NCBI GenBank assembly: GCA_001247695.2
Contig: LGRX02027232.1
Coordinates: 18,469-82,468, forward strand
Origin: Cymbomonas tetramitiformis
Taxonomy: Eukaryota > Chlorophyta > Pyramimonadophyceae > Pyramimonadales > Pyramimonadaceae
DNA length: 64,000 nt
Direction: 5' to 3'
The notes below the pieces were generated by a model. The model saw only the letters and a program-made list of their open reading frames with translations, had not been told where the DNA came from and made no database searches. Shown here piece by piece: positions 1-11,691 of the stretch. Numbering within the stretch: the first letter of the stretch is position 1; every line of letters begins with the position of its first letter. The translations under genes were made by a program, and so were the position numbers.

Positions 1-1310
1 GCCAAGGAAGGGGTCCAGCAACAGCCGCAGCGCGCCGTTGAAGCAGAAAAGCAGGGTGTCCTTGCACGGGACTGCCTGCAATCTGCCCCTCCTGCGGAAC
101 CCGCGGTGTCCCCGCTGAGCCACGGTCCGGCGGTTTTCCAAGAGAAGCCTTCCGCGAGTGGCCCACAGGCCCCCGCTAACAACCCATCACCTGTACAGAC
201 CCCAGAGTTTGAGCGCAGCAGGAGAGTCACGATGCAGAGGAACCAAGACAGGATGAAACCTATGCTCGAAGCGGCAAGACAGTTGCAATTGGTCGCCCTG
301 AGCGCGGCCGACTCCACGCCGTCAGCAGGGCTGAAATTGCTGAGCGAAGTATCCGACGAGCGTCTTCTGGAGCACATGCAACGTCTGGCCGCGGATGGCA
401 AGTTCCAAGCAATTACTTACAAGAACGTGCTGGAAACATTGCCGCAGCCTTACACATTCGGCGCTTACAAGCACTTGCCACCGGTGCTGGAGAAACCGAT
501 GAACTCAGCGCTCACGGCTGCCTTGAAGAAACGGGTGGCGGACAACCCTGCCATGTCCCTCCTTCAGCAGGCAATCAGTACCAAGCGCAACGCCCCCCCT
601 ACAGTCCCTCCGCGACAGAGCAAGGCGCGGACGGCGTCTTCTGCGGGGGCCACACGCACAGCCAGCGCCCCTCCAGCCGACAGTCGCCAGGTGCAGGTGT
701 CCGGGCAAGGCATGCCCGAGCTGATTGAGAACATACGGCTGAAGGCCCTCGAACGCGCTAAGAAGAACCGTGTTAAGGACCTCCCCAAAGATGCTGATAT
801 AACGAAGTGGACCAAGGAGATGAAGAAGTCCTTGGACGGGAAGTGTAAAGGGATCGCGTGGGCGGACAACGTGTACGGAGCAATGTTCGAAATGGAGCAC
901 GCGGGCGGTGTCCTCTCCGGCTCAATTGGCCGATCAGTGCATGCCCTCACCAACGACGAATGGTCAAGCGACCATGATTACTACTTCATGGTGGCGGGGC
1001 ACGATGATGGCAGCCACCTCCCCGTAAAAGTAGCCGCGGTGTACATGGAGTTCGCTCCCTTCCATGCCGAGTTTGACTCTCGCCCTGAGAACAAGAATCG
1101 GCTTGCCAAGATGCACGTGCGCACCGTGCCGAATGTGCACGTTTCCGAGGAGGGGCTCGTGTACATCACCTCTATCGGAGAAGCGTTGCCTATGGACAAG
1201 CTGCCGGAGCTGCTAAAGAAGCGTTCCACGGTCCCGGATGCCTTGCGCCTCGACCTGGCGGCCGAGGCCGCTTCGAGCGGCCAACGACGAAAGCCGCGGA
1301 CTGCAACCAG
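1..1310 (+). CDS. First visible exon of CACTA-like gene (unknown domain)
   Basis: The frame is open from base 1, so the protein starts upstream of the window. About 435 residues are visible. The first part is rich in Gln, Pro and Ala and is probably disordered. A Lys/Arg-rich stretch follows, then a compact region from about 840 to 1230 with patterns such as WADNVYGAMFEMEHAGGV and SDHDYYFMVAG that looks folded, but I do not recognise it. The exon probably ends at AACCAG|GTGCGT (1310), with an acceptor TTTTTCAG at 1984. These two sites are not in compatible phase with the next frame, so either a different donor is used or the gene has a frameshift. It may be a separate accessory protein rather than the transposase N-terminus. 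Confidence 0.5.
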
Positions 1311-1984
1311 GTGCGTGACTCACTCTCTTTATTAGTGTGTTGGCAATTCCTCGAATCAAGTCGGCCTACAGGTGTTTTAGGGTGAGAGTGGGGGGGGGGG
1401 GGGCTGATACAAGATGTGCCCCACGCTTTCCTTCGCAGGCGTGCAGCCGACGATGTGCGAATATGAACCTTCACCCGAAACGAAGACATGTGCCGCGGAA
1501 GTCCGAAGAGATGCGGCGCGGCAGATCTGCGCACCTCTTAAAGCAAGCTGAGACGGCATGTTGTATACAGTGTGTAGGCAGTAGTACTGTAGTTAGTACC
1601 TAGTGGAATGCGCGCCGATGGTACAGCCAACAAACTTATACCTGTTTATTTGTGCATGTGATGAACAATGCCGAAAGCTGCTTCGGGTCAATCACCGTAA
1701 CACCGGGTATATTGTAATTACGATATGGTGTGGGACTCCGTCTTAAGCCGTGAACACCGGTGCTGAGAGCGGTGCAGGCACCTCGTGCACCTGCGTCACG
1801 GCACCTGTTGCATGTTGCATGTCTATAATACCACCATACGGCGCGCACGCACCCTGCCAGCATGTGTGCAATGCATGAATCAACTGAGTGGCCCGCGCAC
1901 GCACGGCACATGGACTTGTGGTGCATGTTGATGCCTTGATTTTCGTATCCAACACCCTCCTTCCTCCATTGCTCTATTTTTCAG

Positions 1985-2992
1985 GGACTCTCCTTCCCCG
2001 ACGACGCTGTGCTTCAGGATCGCTTGAAGGCCATGGGTGCAAGCGAACGTCCGAGAGTTTCAACGTTTGGTGTGGATAATGGCTGGATCCCGCGATCTGC
2101 CCGTGGTAAGGACCAAGCTATGGCGAAGCGCGACCTGGTCAATCAGCTCGCTGGTCGTCTGCCGGACCTCGGGTACACAATTGACGACAGAGGGCGCATC
2201 AAGCCCCGGCGAGAGGCAATGCCACCCGAGGATGGCGGACGCCCTGGTACAGCTGAAGCCCCCCGACAAGGAGCCACCCAACCTGCTGCTGGTGAAGCGA
2301 GCGCCCCTTCCACCCCTTGGGACAGCAGTCACGTGTCCGATCAACGCCTACTAGACTTGGCGCGCCAAGCATACAGCACGTCGGACATCGTGAAAGAGCG
2401 GCAGAGCATTTGTGCCTTGTTCACCGCAGAAGACTTGCTGATGCCAAGGACGACGGGAAGATGGCACAAAGTGTCCAAACGGATTGCAGACGTGCTTACG
2501 GAACGCCTGCGACGCCTTGGAGTGGCGCTCGATGCCAGAAACAGGGTGTGCGGTGTGCCGGCACCGTACGTGGAGCCTGAATCGTCTGACGTCCTCCTCA
2601 GTTCGGATGAAGGGCAGGACGTGGTGATGGAGGAACCGGACACCAGAAGCCGTACTGATCGGTGGCGTAGCGGCAACTTGGTAGGTGGCGCTGGGACAAA
2701 CGGTAACCAGGTTAACCACGACATGAGGGACCTGTTGGCGGCGGATCTCAGTTGCCCACTGCAGCAGCTGCCGGAGTGCACGCTGATGTCCGGCCTGATG
2801 GCATTTGGGGAAATGTTCTGCGGATCGGTGCCCTCCCCGGCTGAGAAGGAATACTGGGAGGAGGCGAAGGAGAACCAGGATATCGTTGTGGAAGATGTCG
2901 TAGAAGCTCTGGAAAAGACCCACCTTGTGGCGGAGGAAGAAATGAATACGCCTACAGAGGATATGCTTGATCTGCCAGACTTCTTGTTTGAG
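1985..2992 (+). CDS. Internal exon of CACTA-like transposase gene
   Basis: A long open frame follows a good acceptor (pyrimidine tract ending TTTTTCAG at 1984) and stops at a good donor (TTTGAG|GTATGC, 2992/2993). The roughly 330 residues begin with a region rich in basic and polar residues (RSARGKDQAMAKRDLVNQ), then a Pro/Ala linker, a helical part (around 2340-2560) and an acidic tail (EEAKENQDIVVEDVVEALE). I see no catalytic motif; by position this is the N-terminal, possibly DNA-binding, part of the transposase. Joining to the next exon at 3120 is in phase 0. Confidence 0.5.
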
Positions 2993-3119
2993 GTATGCAA
3001 CCCGCCCTGCCCATACTGGCACCAAGATGTTTCCACTGTAACCCACTAACGATGCGTGAGCGTGCGTGGAGTAGTAATATGACGGGGAGCGCTGGTGGTG
3101 TGACTCCCATTGTAAGCAG
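2993..3119 (+). other. Predicted intron in CACTA-like transposase gene
   Basis: The donor GAG|GTATGC at 2993 and acceptor TGTAAGCAG at 3117-3119 bound 127 bp. The flanking frames (1985-2992 and 3120 onward) join in phase 0, and the unspliced frame hits a stop at about 3047. Confidence 0.55.
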
Positions 3120-3999
3120 GGGTTGGCAGTGCTGGTGGATATGAATACCGAAGTCAGTATCGCGACGGAGTCCGTGCAGGACATTGTGCTGGCCCTGCAG
3201 GCTGAGCCCGCCCCCGCGATTACGTTGTGTGTCACGGACGTGCCAAACCTAGCAGCAGGAAAGCAGTCGCAACCGCTGGTCACGCACGGGAAGGCGAGTC
3301 CGAACGGAGTGACCGTGCAGGAGGCCGTATGGTACTTCATGGATATGAAAAGGCGACAGAGGTGGACTGATGACCATTTCGACACCTTCCTGAAAGTCCT
3401 GAAGATGCTCCTGGGCGGCAATACATGCAACCTGCCGGGATCGCTATGGCACATGAGACGGGCGCTCGGTGCGGAGAGCGTATGGGACTATGCGATACAC
3501 GTGTGTCCCAAGTTCCACCGCAATTTCGCATGGCAAAACGGGGAGGGAAAGCCCGGGAAGAGGGTGCAAGAGGTATGCGGCGTGCCCACGAAGCGTGGGG
3601 CGGATGGCGAGCCCACAGAGTGGTGCACGGAGGCGAGGTACGACGTTGTTAAAACGGCGCGCGGGGAGGAGTATCGTCCCAACCAAGGAGTACTACTTCT
3701 ATTTCACCGTGAAGCGGCTGGTGCGGCGCTGGATGATGGACTACGACTTTGCTAAGCAGCGTGCGAGTCCCACGGCCAGAGCTCCCGAAAACGCTTGTGT
3801 CATGAGCAGCCCGCACGGGCTACGAGTCAACGAGCACCCTAGCGTCGGTGGCAGACTACTGCGTGAGACGCCGAGTGGGAACCAGGGGAAACCAGGGGTA
3901 TTACGAACTGGGATGGGCATCGAATATGGAGAGGACGACGGGCAAGCAAAGAAGCATGACAAACAGTGCGACCCGTGCCGATGTTCTTACTCCTTGTAA
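3120..3999 (+). pseudogene. tnp2-like transposase, N-terminal part of core, frame broken
   Basis: The frame starting at 3120 reads AVWYFMDMKRRQRWTDDHF, then a helical stretch and ESVWDYAIHVCPKFHRNFAW. This corresponds to the region just before the cysteine-rich IHxCP segment of CACTA/Plavaka-type transposases. After a GAGGTATGCGG at about 3570, identical in form to the preceding donor, the meaningful frame appears to change: from about 3680 another frame reads KEYYFYFTVKRLVRRWMMDY, which fits the Leu/Phe-rich linker normally next in these transposases. This may be a small intron or a frameshift; I cannot decide. The stretch 3780-4090 has no convincing coding content. Confidence 0.5.
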
Positions 4000-4301
4000 C
4001 GGACGAGTGCCGCGGCTGATTGTATACGAACGTTGCCGATAGGCGATGCGTGATGGGTGAAAGGACCGCAACTGACTAGCGCGTTGCCATCGCAGGAATT
4101 GGTCCACGCGGTTCGGCGCGATGCGAAGTGCGGACCTCCCTCCCAAGGTAGGTAGTGCGTCACGACGTGTGACAAAGCCCAACCCGCAGTCAACATCTAC
4201 ATGAGTGTGTGCGCACGGAGGTGCGTGTGACGCTCCAGCGCGGCTTGAAGAGATCATAGGCTATTGCGCTTGACTGCGTGTGCAATGGAGGGTATCCGCA
4301 G

Positions 4302-5189
4302 GAACGTGTGAAGATGAAGCACTGCGGTGTGATCTCGATTGCCCCTGGCCCACGTCAACACTGGAAGGACGTCGACGTGTTGCTAGAACCCATGATGGAA
4401 GAGCTGAAACAACTGAGTAAGGGCCATGCCGATGCTGACCAAACCCCTTTCAGGGTGTATGACGGGTACTTCCAGGTGTGGCATGAACAGCTCAGCGTGT
4501 TCCTGATGTTATGCTACTGCAATACGATTGCGCGTAACGACTTGGGGAAGTTCGCTCCCGTGGCGGCAAGGCGCAACGACTTCAAAAGCATCTGGGAGGC
4601 CACTAAGGGCCCTAACGGTAATGGTATGTACTGCTTGGGCTATGCGAACCCCATCTCGTAGACATACTTGGACGAAGGGGAGGTGTTGTATGCCAATGAT
4701 CCGAGTGTGTGGTTAACCAAGGAGGACCACAAGGAACTGGTGAGGCTGACCGCGGAGGATGGTGTGGATCCGATGCGAACCGGCCGATATGCAGCCGGGC
4801 CGTTAGAGCAGCTGGACTACTTTGACCCCATCTACGGGTACGTGCTGCCGTTCATGCACATGATGTGTTACGGCGTCATCAAGAAGTTCCTGAAAATGCT
4901 GCGAAACAAGGTGAACAATTGCCCAAACACGTGCTATTTCTCACCCATGCAACTGAAGCAGTTGCAGGCCAACGGAAAGGGACTGACCGCGCCGCATGAC
5001 ATGCACCGGGAGTACCAGGACTTCGTGCAATACGCGGGTGAGCACCCGGATCTTACCACGGATACCGACACCCATCACCTTGCATGTGCCTTGTTTAGTA
5101 GGAACGGGCGTGGCAGATGCGCCAACCTTATTCGCCCGGTCCGCGTGCAACCATGTTTGTGTGCACCGGCAGGGAATGGCCACACCTAC
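4302..5189 (+). pseudogene. tnp2/Plavaka-like transposase catalytic region with in-frame stop
   Basis: An acceptor-like ATCCGCAG ends at 4301 and a new exon reads ISIAPGPRQHWKDVDVLLEP and MMEELKQL, the classical GP....D..L.P...EL..L signature of CACTA/Plavaka transposases, followed by FRVYDGYF. The frame is interrupted by TAG at 4659-4661 and continues in the same frame with EGEVLYANDPSVWLTKEDH and FDPIYGYVLPFMHMMCYGVI, the Asp/His-containing segment near the end of the DDE core. The single in-frame stop makes this copy inactive unless the stop is read through. After 5190 a region of about 150 bp has no recognisable coding content. Confidence 0.6.
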
Positions 5190-5334
5190 TAACCGTAGGG
5201 ATGAATGCTACTACAACCAGGTATATATGTATGCACTGCTGTTAGTTTGTTGGTGTCTGACAGCGAAGGGTCTGAAAAAGGTTCCGTGTATCTTCAAGAG
5301 GAAGATGGGAAGATAGTGAAAGAGAGTCTAGTGT

Positions 5335-6048
5335 GTGGCATCTCGGACTTTCACCGAGAACCTCCAAACCGATTGGTTTGGCGCTCTAGAAGTTGAGCTA
5401 ATGCCACTAGAAACTAGGAACTACACCATGGATTCTGGGACCACCCGGGCTGACGATTCCTCCAAGGTGTGCCATCTCCTTGACACCGGCCACTATCTCG
5501 TCCGCGACGGTGTACCAACCGCTGCGTTGGCAAACGAGGAGGGGGGTCGTCTGCACCGGGAACTGGTGGGGTGCGTCCGATCCCTTTTTAGCGATCATGC
5601 AAGCCCTTCCCTGGATGCAGCCATGGACGTCCTTCGATTCTCGCGCATGCGAAGAGGCGATGAGGACTTCACATCCCGGGTTTACACCCGGGCAAAAACG
5701 CGTATCTCCTTCAACGTGGCTTTGAGTACATGCGCGGCCGACGCTTTTGAGTACGGCACCGTGGAGGCTTACTACTTGATCTTCCTGAAGCGTTCCGCCG
5801 AGAACTCCGCCGCCAACGACACCGTGTGCCGCCTGGCTATGGTGACCGCCTACCCCACTGTTGAGGACCTTACCATGAACAGCCGGGGCGTGTATGTGTG
5901 TAACGAGGCAGAAAAACGTACACTTCTCCTACCGGTAAGCCGTCTCGAAACCAAGGTCATTATCCATCGCCCACCTGGAAACCGCGTACCTCTACACGCC
6001 ACTTACCTATGGCCGGGGATGAAAGCGGTACGTTGCAAGAAGCAATAG
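5335..6048 (+). CDS. C-terminal region of CACTA-like transposase
   Basis: An open frame of 237 codons on the same strand reads EAYYLIFLKRSAENSAAND, CRLAMVTAYPTVEDLTMN and a segment ending HATYLWPGMKAVRCKK. This matches the C-terminal beta-rich region of CACTA/tnp2 proteins, which often describes a short domain with a G.V...YY.I.F pattern followed by LA.V. It probably joins the 4302-5189 exon through an intron, but I could not place a convincing donor-acceptor pair. It is the last coding part; non-coding subterminal repeats begin about 170 bp downstream. Confidence 0.5.
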   Translation: MASRTFTENLQTDWFGALEVELMPLETRNYTMDSGTTRADDSSKVCHLLDTGHYLVRDGVPTAALANEEGGRLHRELVGCVRSLFSDHASPSLDAAMDVLRFSRMRRGDEDFTSRVYTRAKTRISFNVALSTCAADAFEYGTVEAYYLIFLKRSAENSAANDTVCRLAMVTAYPTVEDLTMNSRGVYVCNEAEKRTLLLPVSRLETKVIIHRPPGNRVPLHATYLWPGMKAVRCKKQ

Positions 6049-6218
6049 CGCAAGCTACCTCATGAGCTCCGCGCAGCAATCGAAGGAGGACACCGAACGC
6101 CAGCGCAGCTTCATCAGCTCCGTCCAATTGCTCTGTGTCGATAGCGAATGCCTGCTTGCCACATGGAACGTATCTGTTCCAGTGGTACTTTTAGTAGCAT
6201 CGGCAGTCCCTCTTAGCA

Positions 6219-6350
6219 TGCCACGTGGAACAATCTGGAATTTCTGTTAATAGCTAGTGGTGCTAGTGTTAATAGACATGCCACGTGGAACAATCTGGAA
6301 TTTCTGTTAATATCTAGTGGTGCTAGTGTTAATAGTCATGACACGTGGAC
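6219..6350 (+). repeat. 59-bp tandem repeat, two full copies plus degraded third
   Basis: The unit begins CATGCCACGTGGAACAATCT and runs to GTGTTAATAG. It occurs at 6219-6277 and 6278-6336 with only one or two changes, and again in degraded form as CATGACACGTGGACGATC just after. Each unit carries CACGTG (E-box/G-box core) and TGTTAAT. Such repeats in the subterminal region of CACTA elements are commonly transposase-binding sites. Confidence 0.8.
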
Positions 6351-7595
6351 GATCCGGTCAAATCTGTTAATTTATGACCGTTTACAGTCTGCCAAGTGTT
6401 AGTATCCGGTAAAACTGCTAATCCGAGTGCCACGTGTATGATTCCTATTAAAAGTGTTAATTTTCTGTTAATATTCCTTACATGTGTAACGATCTCGCGA
6501 GGGGGGCCTATTTTAACTCCCTCCGGCACCCCTCCGATTAAGTGTTAACATTCTGTTAACCCCTTAGCTGCGACACGTTGAGAATTCTCAACAAGGCCTC
6601 GAAAATGAGAGCGTGGCTTACCATGAAACTGCATATGCGCGGTTGGCGCATCGAATATTGTAAGGTTTGTGGGTGCGCTCATGATATATGGCTACAGGTT
6701 AACCAATAGTATAGCACATATACTAGTGCGATATATCTCTCACGTGTTAGTATTTCCAAACCCAAATTTGTCTATTTGTGTCATTTTGCGCTTAAATTTG
6801 GCTTTGAAAAGTAGCTAACCAACCCATAAACATCCCGTATTGGTAAGCATATACGTGGCCATGTGGAAATATACGATAGAAATGGATCCCAACGCCAGTC
6901 TCGCATGCAACATGGGATATTATATCACCACATAGTCTCATTTTATGAGCAAAAACACCTGAGTTTTAGCTTAAGTATGGAAAACATTTCTTAAGTGAGG
7001 AAAACATTTGAATCCAAGTGTTTTTTCGGTGTTTTTTTGGCCATTTTTGGTATTTTTTGACACATTGGGCGGTATTAATGCGTACTATGGATTAGGGATA
7101 GTCTAATATGTTAATTTCCGCGATATTTTACCATGATACAGGTCAATAAGACTGCAGTCACGCATCGTACACAAGACGTATGCGTAATTTCTATGCTCAA
7201 AATACTCAAAATTTTGGTTGGATAATCCATATATCTCGAGATATACGATAGATATAGCTATACCATGATTCGTTGTGGCTTATTTGATGGTCTCCTACAA
7301 CATACATGATGTCGTATGCGTGCATGCGGCCATGATCACGCAATACTTTGAATTGTCCCCAAACCACATATTTTTGCAAAAGATTCCAACCGCAACTAAG
7401 GGGTTAAAATTGTGTTAATTTAACATTCTGTTAACATTCTGTTAACATGAATTATATAATTCCTTAACTTTCGCCCAAGCCAATCAATAAGTACCACCGG
7501 GATTTATAACACCACTATTAACAGTTCCTACCCGTTAACACTTTTTAACACATAATTAACACTTTTTAACACTTTATTAACAGAAATCCTCAGTG
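6351..7595 (+). other. AT-rich non-coding 3' subterminal region of the CACTA-like element
   Basis: No coding content is seen. The stretch is AT-rich and contains many TGTTAA/TTAACA motifs, dense at 6440-6560 and again at 7400-7585 (for example AACATTCTGTTAACATTCTG). The symmetric placement towards the right end supports a terminal role. Confidence 0.55.
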
Positions 7596-10055
7596 GTGTG
7601 TGACTTCCCGCAGGCTGACTGGCGGCCCTTGCTACGAGAGTACGGAATGGAGATTGCGGAGACCATACCCCGAGTGAACGAGCAAGGGGAGCCCAATCGG
7701 ATGTTCATCTCTCCTGGCGAAGAAAGGGGACACCGTACAGCTTTACAGGAGTTGCCCATTCCATGGCCCGTCTTGGTAGTGTTGGCCAAGCCACAGCGAA
7801 AGCACTTCGACGAGATCACAGCTCCAAGGGTAAGACCCTCAGCATCACCAGCAGTGACTCTCAAGGGTGCGGCAGCTAAGATCAGGGACCAAGCAGGTGT
7901 GGTGGAACCGGGCATGTTTCTGCGTGCCTTACGGGCAGAGCACAGGCGCAGTGAGTACCTTTCAGCCCTGAAGCAAGAACTACTGGCCACTCAGCATCAC
8001 CGCACCGAGCATTTTCGGCTGGTGAGCAACATCATCTGGAGAGTAGCGGAAGGACGCTATCAGGTGGTTTTAGCTCCCGACTCCCCTCTGAGAGAGCTGG
8101 TCTTGAGGGAGGCTCATGAAGCACCTGCAGCAGGTCACACAGGGAGGGACAAGACCTTGGACAGAGTCAGACGACGATTCTGGTGGCCGCGAATGGACCT
8201 GGACGTAGCTGAATGGGTGAAGACGTGTGTAACCTGTCAGCAAACCCAGCCGCGCCAAGGATACCCAGCAGGCCTGTTACAGCCTCACTCTGTGCCTAGT
8301 CGATTGTGGGAAGTGGTGAGTATAGACTTTGTTACTGGGCTTCCCACGACAGAGAGAGGTGTGAATGCCTTCGCCACCTTTACTTGTAAACTGAGTAAGA
8401 TGGTGCACGGGGTCCCAATGGCGTATAACGATAGCTCAGCAGAGGTGGTGACCAGAATGTTCATGGATGCAGTGTGGCGACTGCACGGGGCCCCGATGAA
8501 GATTGTGTGTGACCGGGACCCGCGCTTTCGAGACGCTCTGACTCAGGAGTTCATGCGACTGATGGGCGTGAAGGTAGCCAGCACCACCCCTTATCACCCG
8601 CAGAGTGATGGCCAGGCTGAGCGCAGTAACCACACCGTGGAGCGCATGCTGCGTTGTTACGTGGCAGAGAACCAGGAGGATTGGGACCTGTGGGTGGCTC
8701 CAGTGGAGTACGCCATCAACGACTCCAAGTCGGCAGTGACAGGGTTCTCACCGTTCGAACTGGTGTACGGACATGCGCCAGCGACCCAGTTGGACCTCTT
8801 CATGGACGCAGCTCTGGAGGGAGGCGCAAAGAGGAGGAAGGGAGGTCGCACAGCAGCGGACAAGCAGGGTACCGCTCACCAGTTGGCCAAGCAGTTCGCG
8901 CAGCAGCTGCAGGCGGCACGAGAAGGTTTGCAACTGGCTCAGCAGCGTATGATAGAGCAGTTCGATGCACGGCACCGTCTCCAGCAGTATAAGGTGAATG
9001 ATCAGGTGTGGGTGGATGGACAGCACTTGGCGTTGCCCGGTGACAGGGGCTTGAAACCCAAGCTGCGCAAATTGCGGCACGGACCTCTGCGAGTAGTAGA
9101 GTGTTTGTACAGCGATCGACAGCAAGAACTGCCAGTACAGGACCGAGGAGCCCCGTCAGCATACAGACTGGAGTTGCCCGTGCACTGGAAGGTGCATGAC
9201 ACTTTCACTGCAGACAGGCTTAGCCCAGTACAGTCAGGCGCAGATCACTTTGTCAGCAGACGGGAAGAGATGGCACCGCCGCCAGTAATGGTAGAAGGGC
9301 AAAAGGAGCGCGAGGTGGAGCGCATCATCCGCACACGCTTCAGAAAGCTAGGCGGGAAAACTGGCGGGTCAGTACAGGAGTGGTTGACCAAGTGGAAGGG
9401 ATTACCACACAGTCACAGCCAGTGGCGGACCCAAGAAGACCTGGAGGGCAAGGGAGGCAGGCTGGAACCCCTGAGGGCCTTTGAGGCCGATGAGAAGAAG
9501 CAGAGGAGGGCTCCAGAAAAGAGGCGTAGGGAGACGCACGGTCAGCAGCAGAAGCAGAGGGCTCAGCTCATGGCAATGAGAGCCCCCACTCCGAAGGTTT
9601 ACAGTAAGGGTGCCAGTCAGGTCTACCAGCCGCATCTTACGACGGTGCAACATCCTGTGAGGATCCTCGTCCTCTTCTGTGGGACTGGGTCTGTAGAACA
9701 ACAGTTCCAACGACAGTTCGACGACTGCGAAGTGGTGACAGTGGATATTCTTCCCAAGTGGCAAGCAACATGCACCGAGGACATTCTCCACTGGAACTAC
9801 AGGCTGTACCCCCGACACTATTTCGACGTGATCTGGGCGAGCCCACCATGTAAGGAGTACAGCAAGGCCAAGACTGTGGGAGTACCAGACCTGGAGCTGG
9901 CTGATCGGCGAGTGAAGCGTACCCGGCAGATCATCGAGTACTACGATCCAGTATACTACTTCATTGAGAACCCAGCTGGAGATGCTCTGCGAGGGCTGCA
10001 CACGCGATCTGTGATGAAGGGTTTGCCCGCTCCTCACCCCGTCTCCTACTGTAGG
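7596..10055 (+). pseudogene. Integrase-chromodomain-C5 methyltransferase fusion (part 1, interrupted)
   Basis: One frame of about 820 codons carries: an integrase zinc-binding HHCC (H at about residues 174 and 182, CVTC at about 211-214); the DDE core with D in VVSIDFVTG, D in IVCDRDPRFRD and E in DGQAERSNH (about residues 244, 306, 342); and a chromodomain (EVERIIRTRFRKLGG with EWLTKWKGLPHSHSQW, about 573-625). Then comes a methyltransferase: motif I ILVLFCGTGSV, an acidic VVTVDI strand, TEDILHWNY, catalytic motif IV IWASPPCKEYS with the Cys, and motif VI YFIENPAGD. The 5' end is cut by the CACTA insertion and translation stops at TGA 10056-10058, the first bases of the inserted transposon. 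Proteins of this kind would integrate element cDNA and could methylate it; cytosine methyltransferases captured by retrotransposons have been reported from charophytes and dinoflagellates (de Mendoza and colleagues, 2018). Confidence 0.85.
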
Positions 10056-10086
10056 TGACCACTTCCGCGACTCAGATGGGATGGAT
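10056..10086 (+). repeat. Left terminal inverted repeat (31 bp)
   Basis: Starts TGACCACTTCCGCGACTCAG and is the exact reverse complement of 15892-15922. It is preceded by GG at 10054-10055. Confidence 0.92.
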
Positions 10087-10112
10087 TGACTGTTTTTTGT
10101 ACTCACCCATAT

Positions 10113-10900
10113 GGTGCACGATTCCTATAGTTTAGCATTTTTGAGAACCAATTTTCATGTTGAGAATCTGATATTTGATGTCCACATATGTCAGTTGCAT
10201 GTTACCACAACCCTAATTTGGGTTTAAAGGTCCCAAAATGGACTCAAATTGCAGTTTTAGCCACATTTTAGCAACTTTCACCTTGATTGCGCCCATATGG
10301 GGCGCGATCCCTACGGTCTGGCATTTTTGAGAACCAATTTTCATGTTGAGAATCCGATATTCGATGTCCGCATATGTCAGTTGCATGTTACCACAACCCT
10401 AATTTGGGTTTAAAGGTCCCAAAATGGACTCAAATTGCAGTTTTAGCCACATTTTAGCAACTTTCACCTTGATTGCGCCCATATGGGGCGCGATTCCTAC
10501 GGTCTAGCATTTTTGAGAACTACCTCTAATGCTGAGAATTCGATATTTGATGTCCGCACATGTCAGTTGCATGGTACAATAACCCGAATTTGGGGTTTAA
10601 GGTCCCAAAATGGACTCAAATTGCAGTTTTAGCCACATTTTAGCAACTTTCACCTTGATAGCGCTCATATGGGGCGCGATTCCTACGGTCTAGCATTTTG
10701 AATAACCAATTTTGATGTTGAGAATCCGATATTTGATGTCCGCATATGTCTGTTGCATGGTACATTAACCCGAATTTGGGGTTTAAGGTCCCAAAATGGA
10801 CTCAAATTGCAGTTTTAGCCACATTTTAGCAACTTTCACCTTGATAGCGCTCATATGGGGCGCGATTCCTACGGTCTAGCATTTTTGAGAACTACCTTTC
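10113..10900 (+). repeat. ~186-bp satellite, four copies plus a partial fifth
   Basis: Units starting at about 10113, 10299, 10485, 10672 and 10857 share GGGGCGCGATTCCTACGGTC, TTTTGAGAACCAATTTTCAT and CAAATTGCAGTTTTAGCCAC. Units 3 and 4 share variants absent from 1 and 2, such as a TTTGGGGTTTAAGG form, which suggests stepwise duplication. The array sits just inside the left inverted end. I see no gene in 10901-11690. Confidence 0.88.
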
Positions 10901-11691
10901 ATGTTGGTGGTGACAACTCCGAGATGGAGGATGGTGGAGATGAGACGACATGGGTTGTGTGTGCTCTATACGCATGTCGCCCTCGCGGCGGCCTCTTGTT
11001 GGCATCGGATGCGGATCGGTGTCATTCCACCGGAAATTTTGTTCACTGCATGCATTGCCTGTTAATTTTGCATCGGCTGCGTCGACATGAGCATAACCGC
11101 GTTGCTCTCCCCGCAGCGGAGGTCCGAGGTGCTACAAGCGGGCATCACGCAGCTTTCGCCGTTGCAATAAGTGAACGTGCAATGGGCCCTTTATTATGAG
11201 TGTGATGAAAACCTCAGAGGATAGGGAATTGATGTTCTTTGTGGTTATGACTTATGCATGTTAAGATCTTCCCATATTCACACGATCGCGTAGACGCGTA
11301 CGTAATCGGAGCAGACAGGATGAAGCGGATGGCCACTCGTTTATTATTTGTGCAGCGGTGATTATAAAAATATTCATCTCATCAAGCGATCAGAGGAATT
11401 CGTCACAATCTATCCATCAATGAAGATATCAAACTATGTTGAAATGCTTACTACTCATCATAGCATTATGTATGGCAGGATGCCATGACGTGAGTTATTG
11501 GATCGCCCATATCACATCCATGGGTTTATAACATAAAACACATTTTATGTTCTCGCTCCTCGCTAGCATAACAACATAATCGACCTCTGTGTGTTCACAT
11601 TGAGTGTGTCTATGTCACATACTTGTTGCCACTTTTGCTCTACTCTCGATGATATGGTCTACAAGTGCATTATATATACTCGTGCCGCGGA

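Larger units (their letters stand above)
1..7595 (+). mobile_element. CACTA (En/Spm)-like DNA transposon, 5' end outside window
   Basis: The plus-strand reading frames between 1 and 6048 look like one multi-exon transposase gene of the CMC/tnp2 group. They are followed by 1.5 kb of AT-rich DNA full of short TGTTAA/TTAACA motifs, typical of the subterminal region of CACTA elements. The right end is placed at 7595 because the sequence there reads CAGTG, the mirror of the canonical CACTG start, and the integrase frame of the next element opens immediately after it. GTG at 7596-7598 would be the 3-bp target duplication. The left end and left duplication lie outside the window, so the right boundary is inference. 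The element is inserted in the methyltransferase-carrying gypsy element, upstream of its integrase. Confidence 0.62.

Noticed and set aside
1636..1955. Minus-strand Cys-rich small frames in the first intron of the CACTA-like gene
   Set aside because: They fall in a predicted intron, have no start context or partner, and look like chance open frames.
9650..10055. A stand-alone bacterial-type restriction-modification methyltransferase or bacterial contamination
   Set aside because: It is in the same frame as integrase and chromodomain and no restriction enzyme gene is near.
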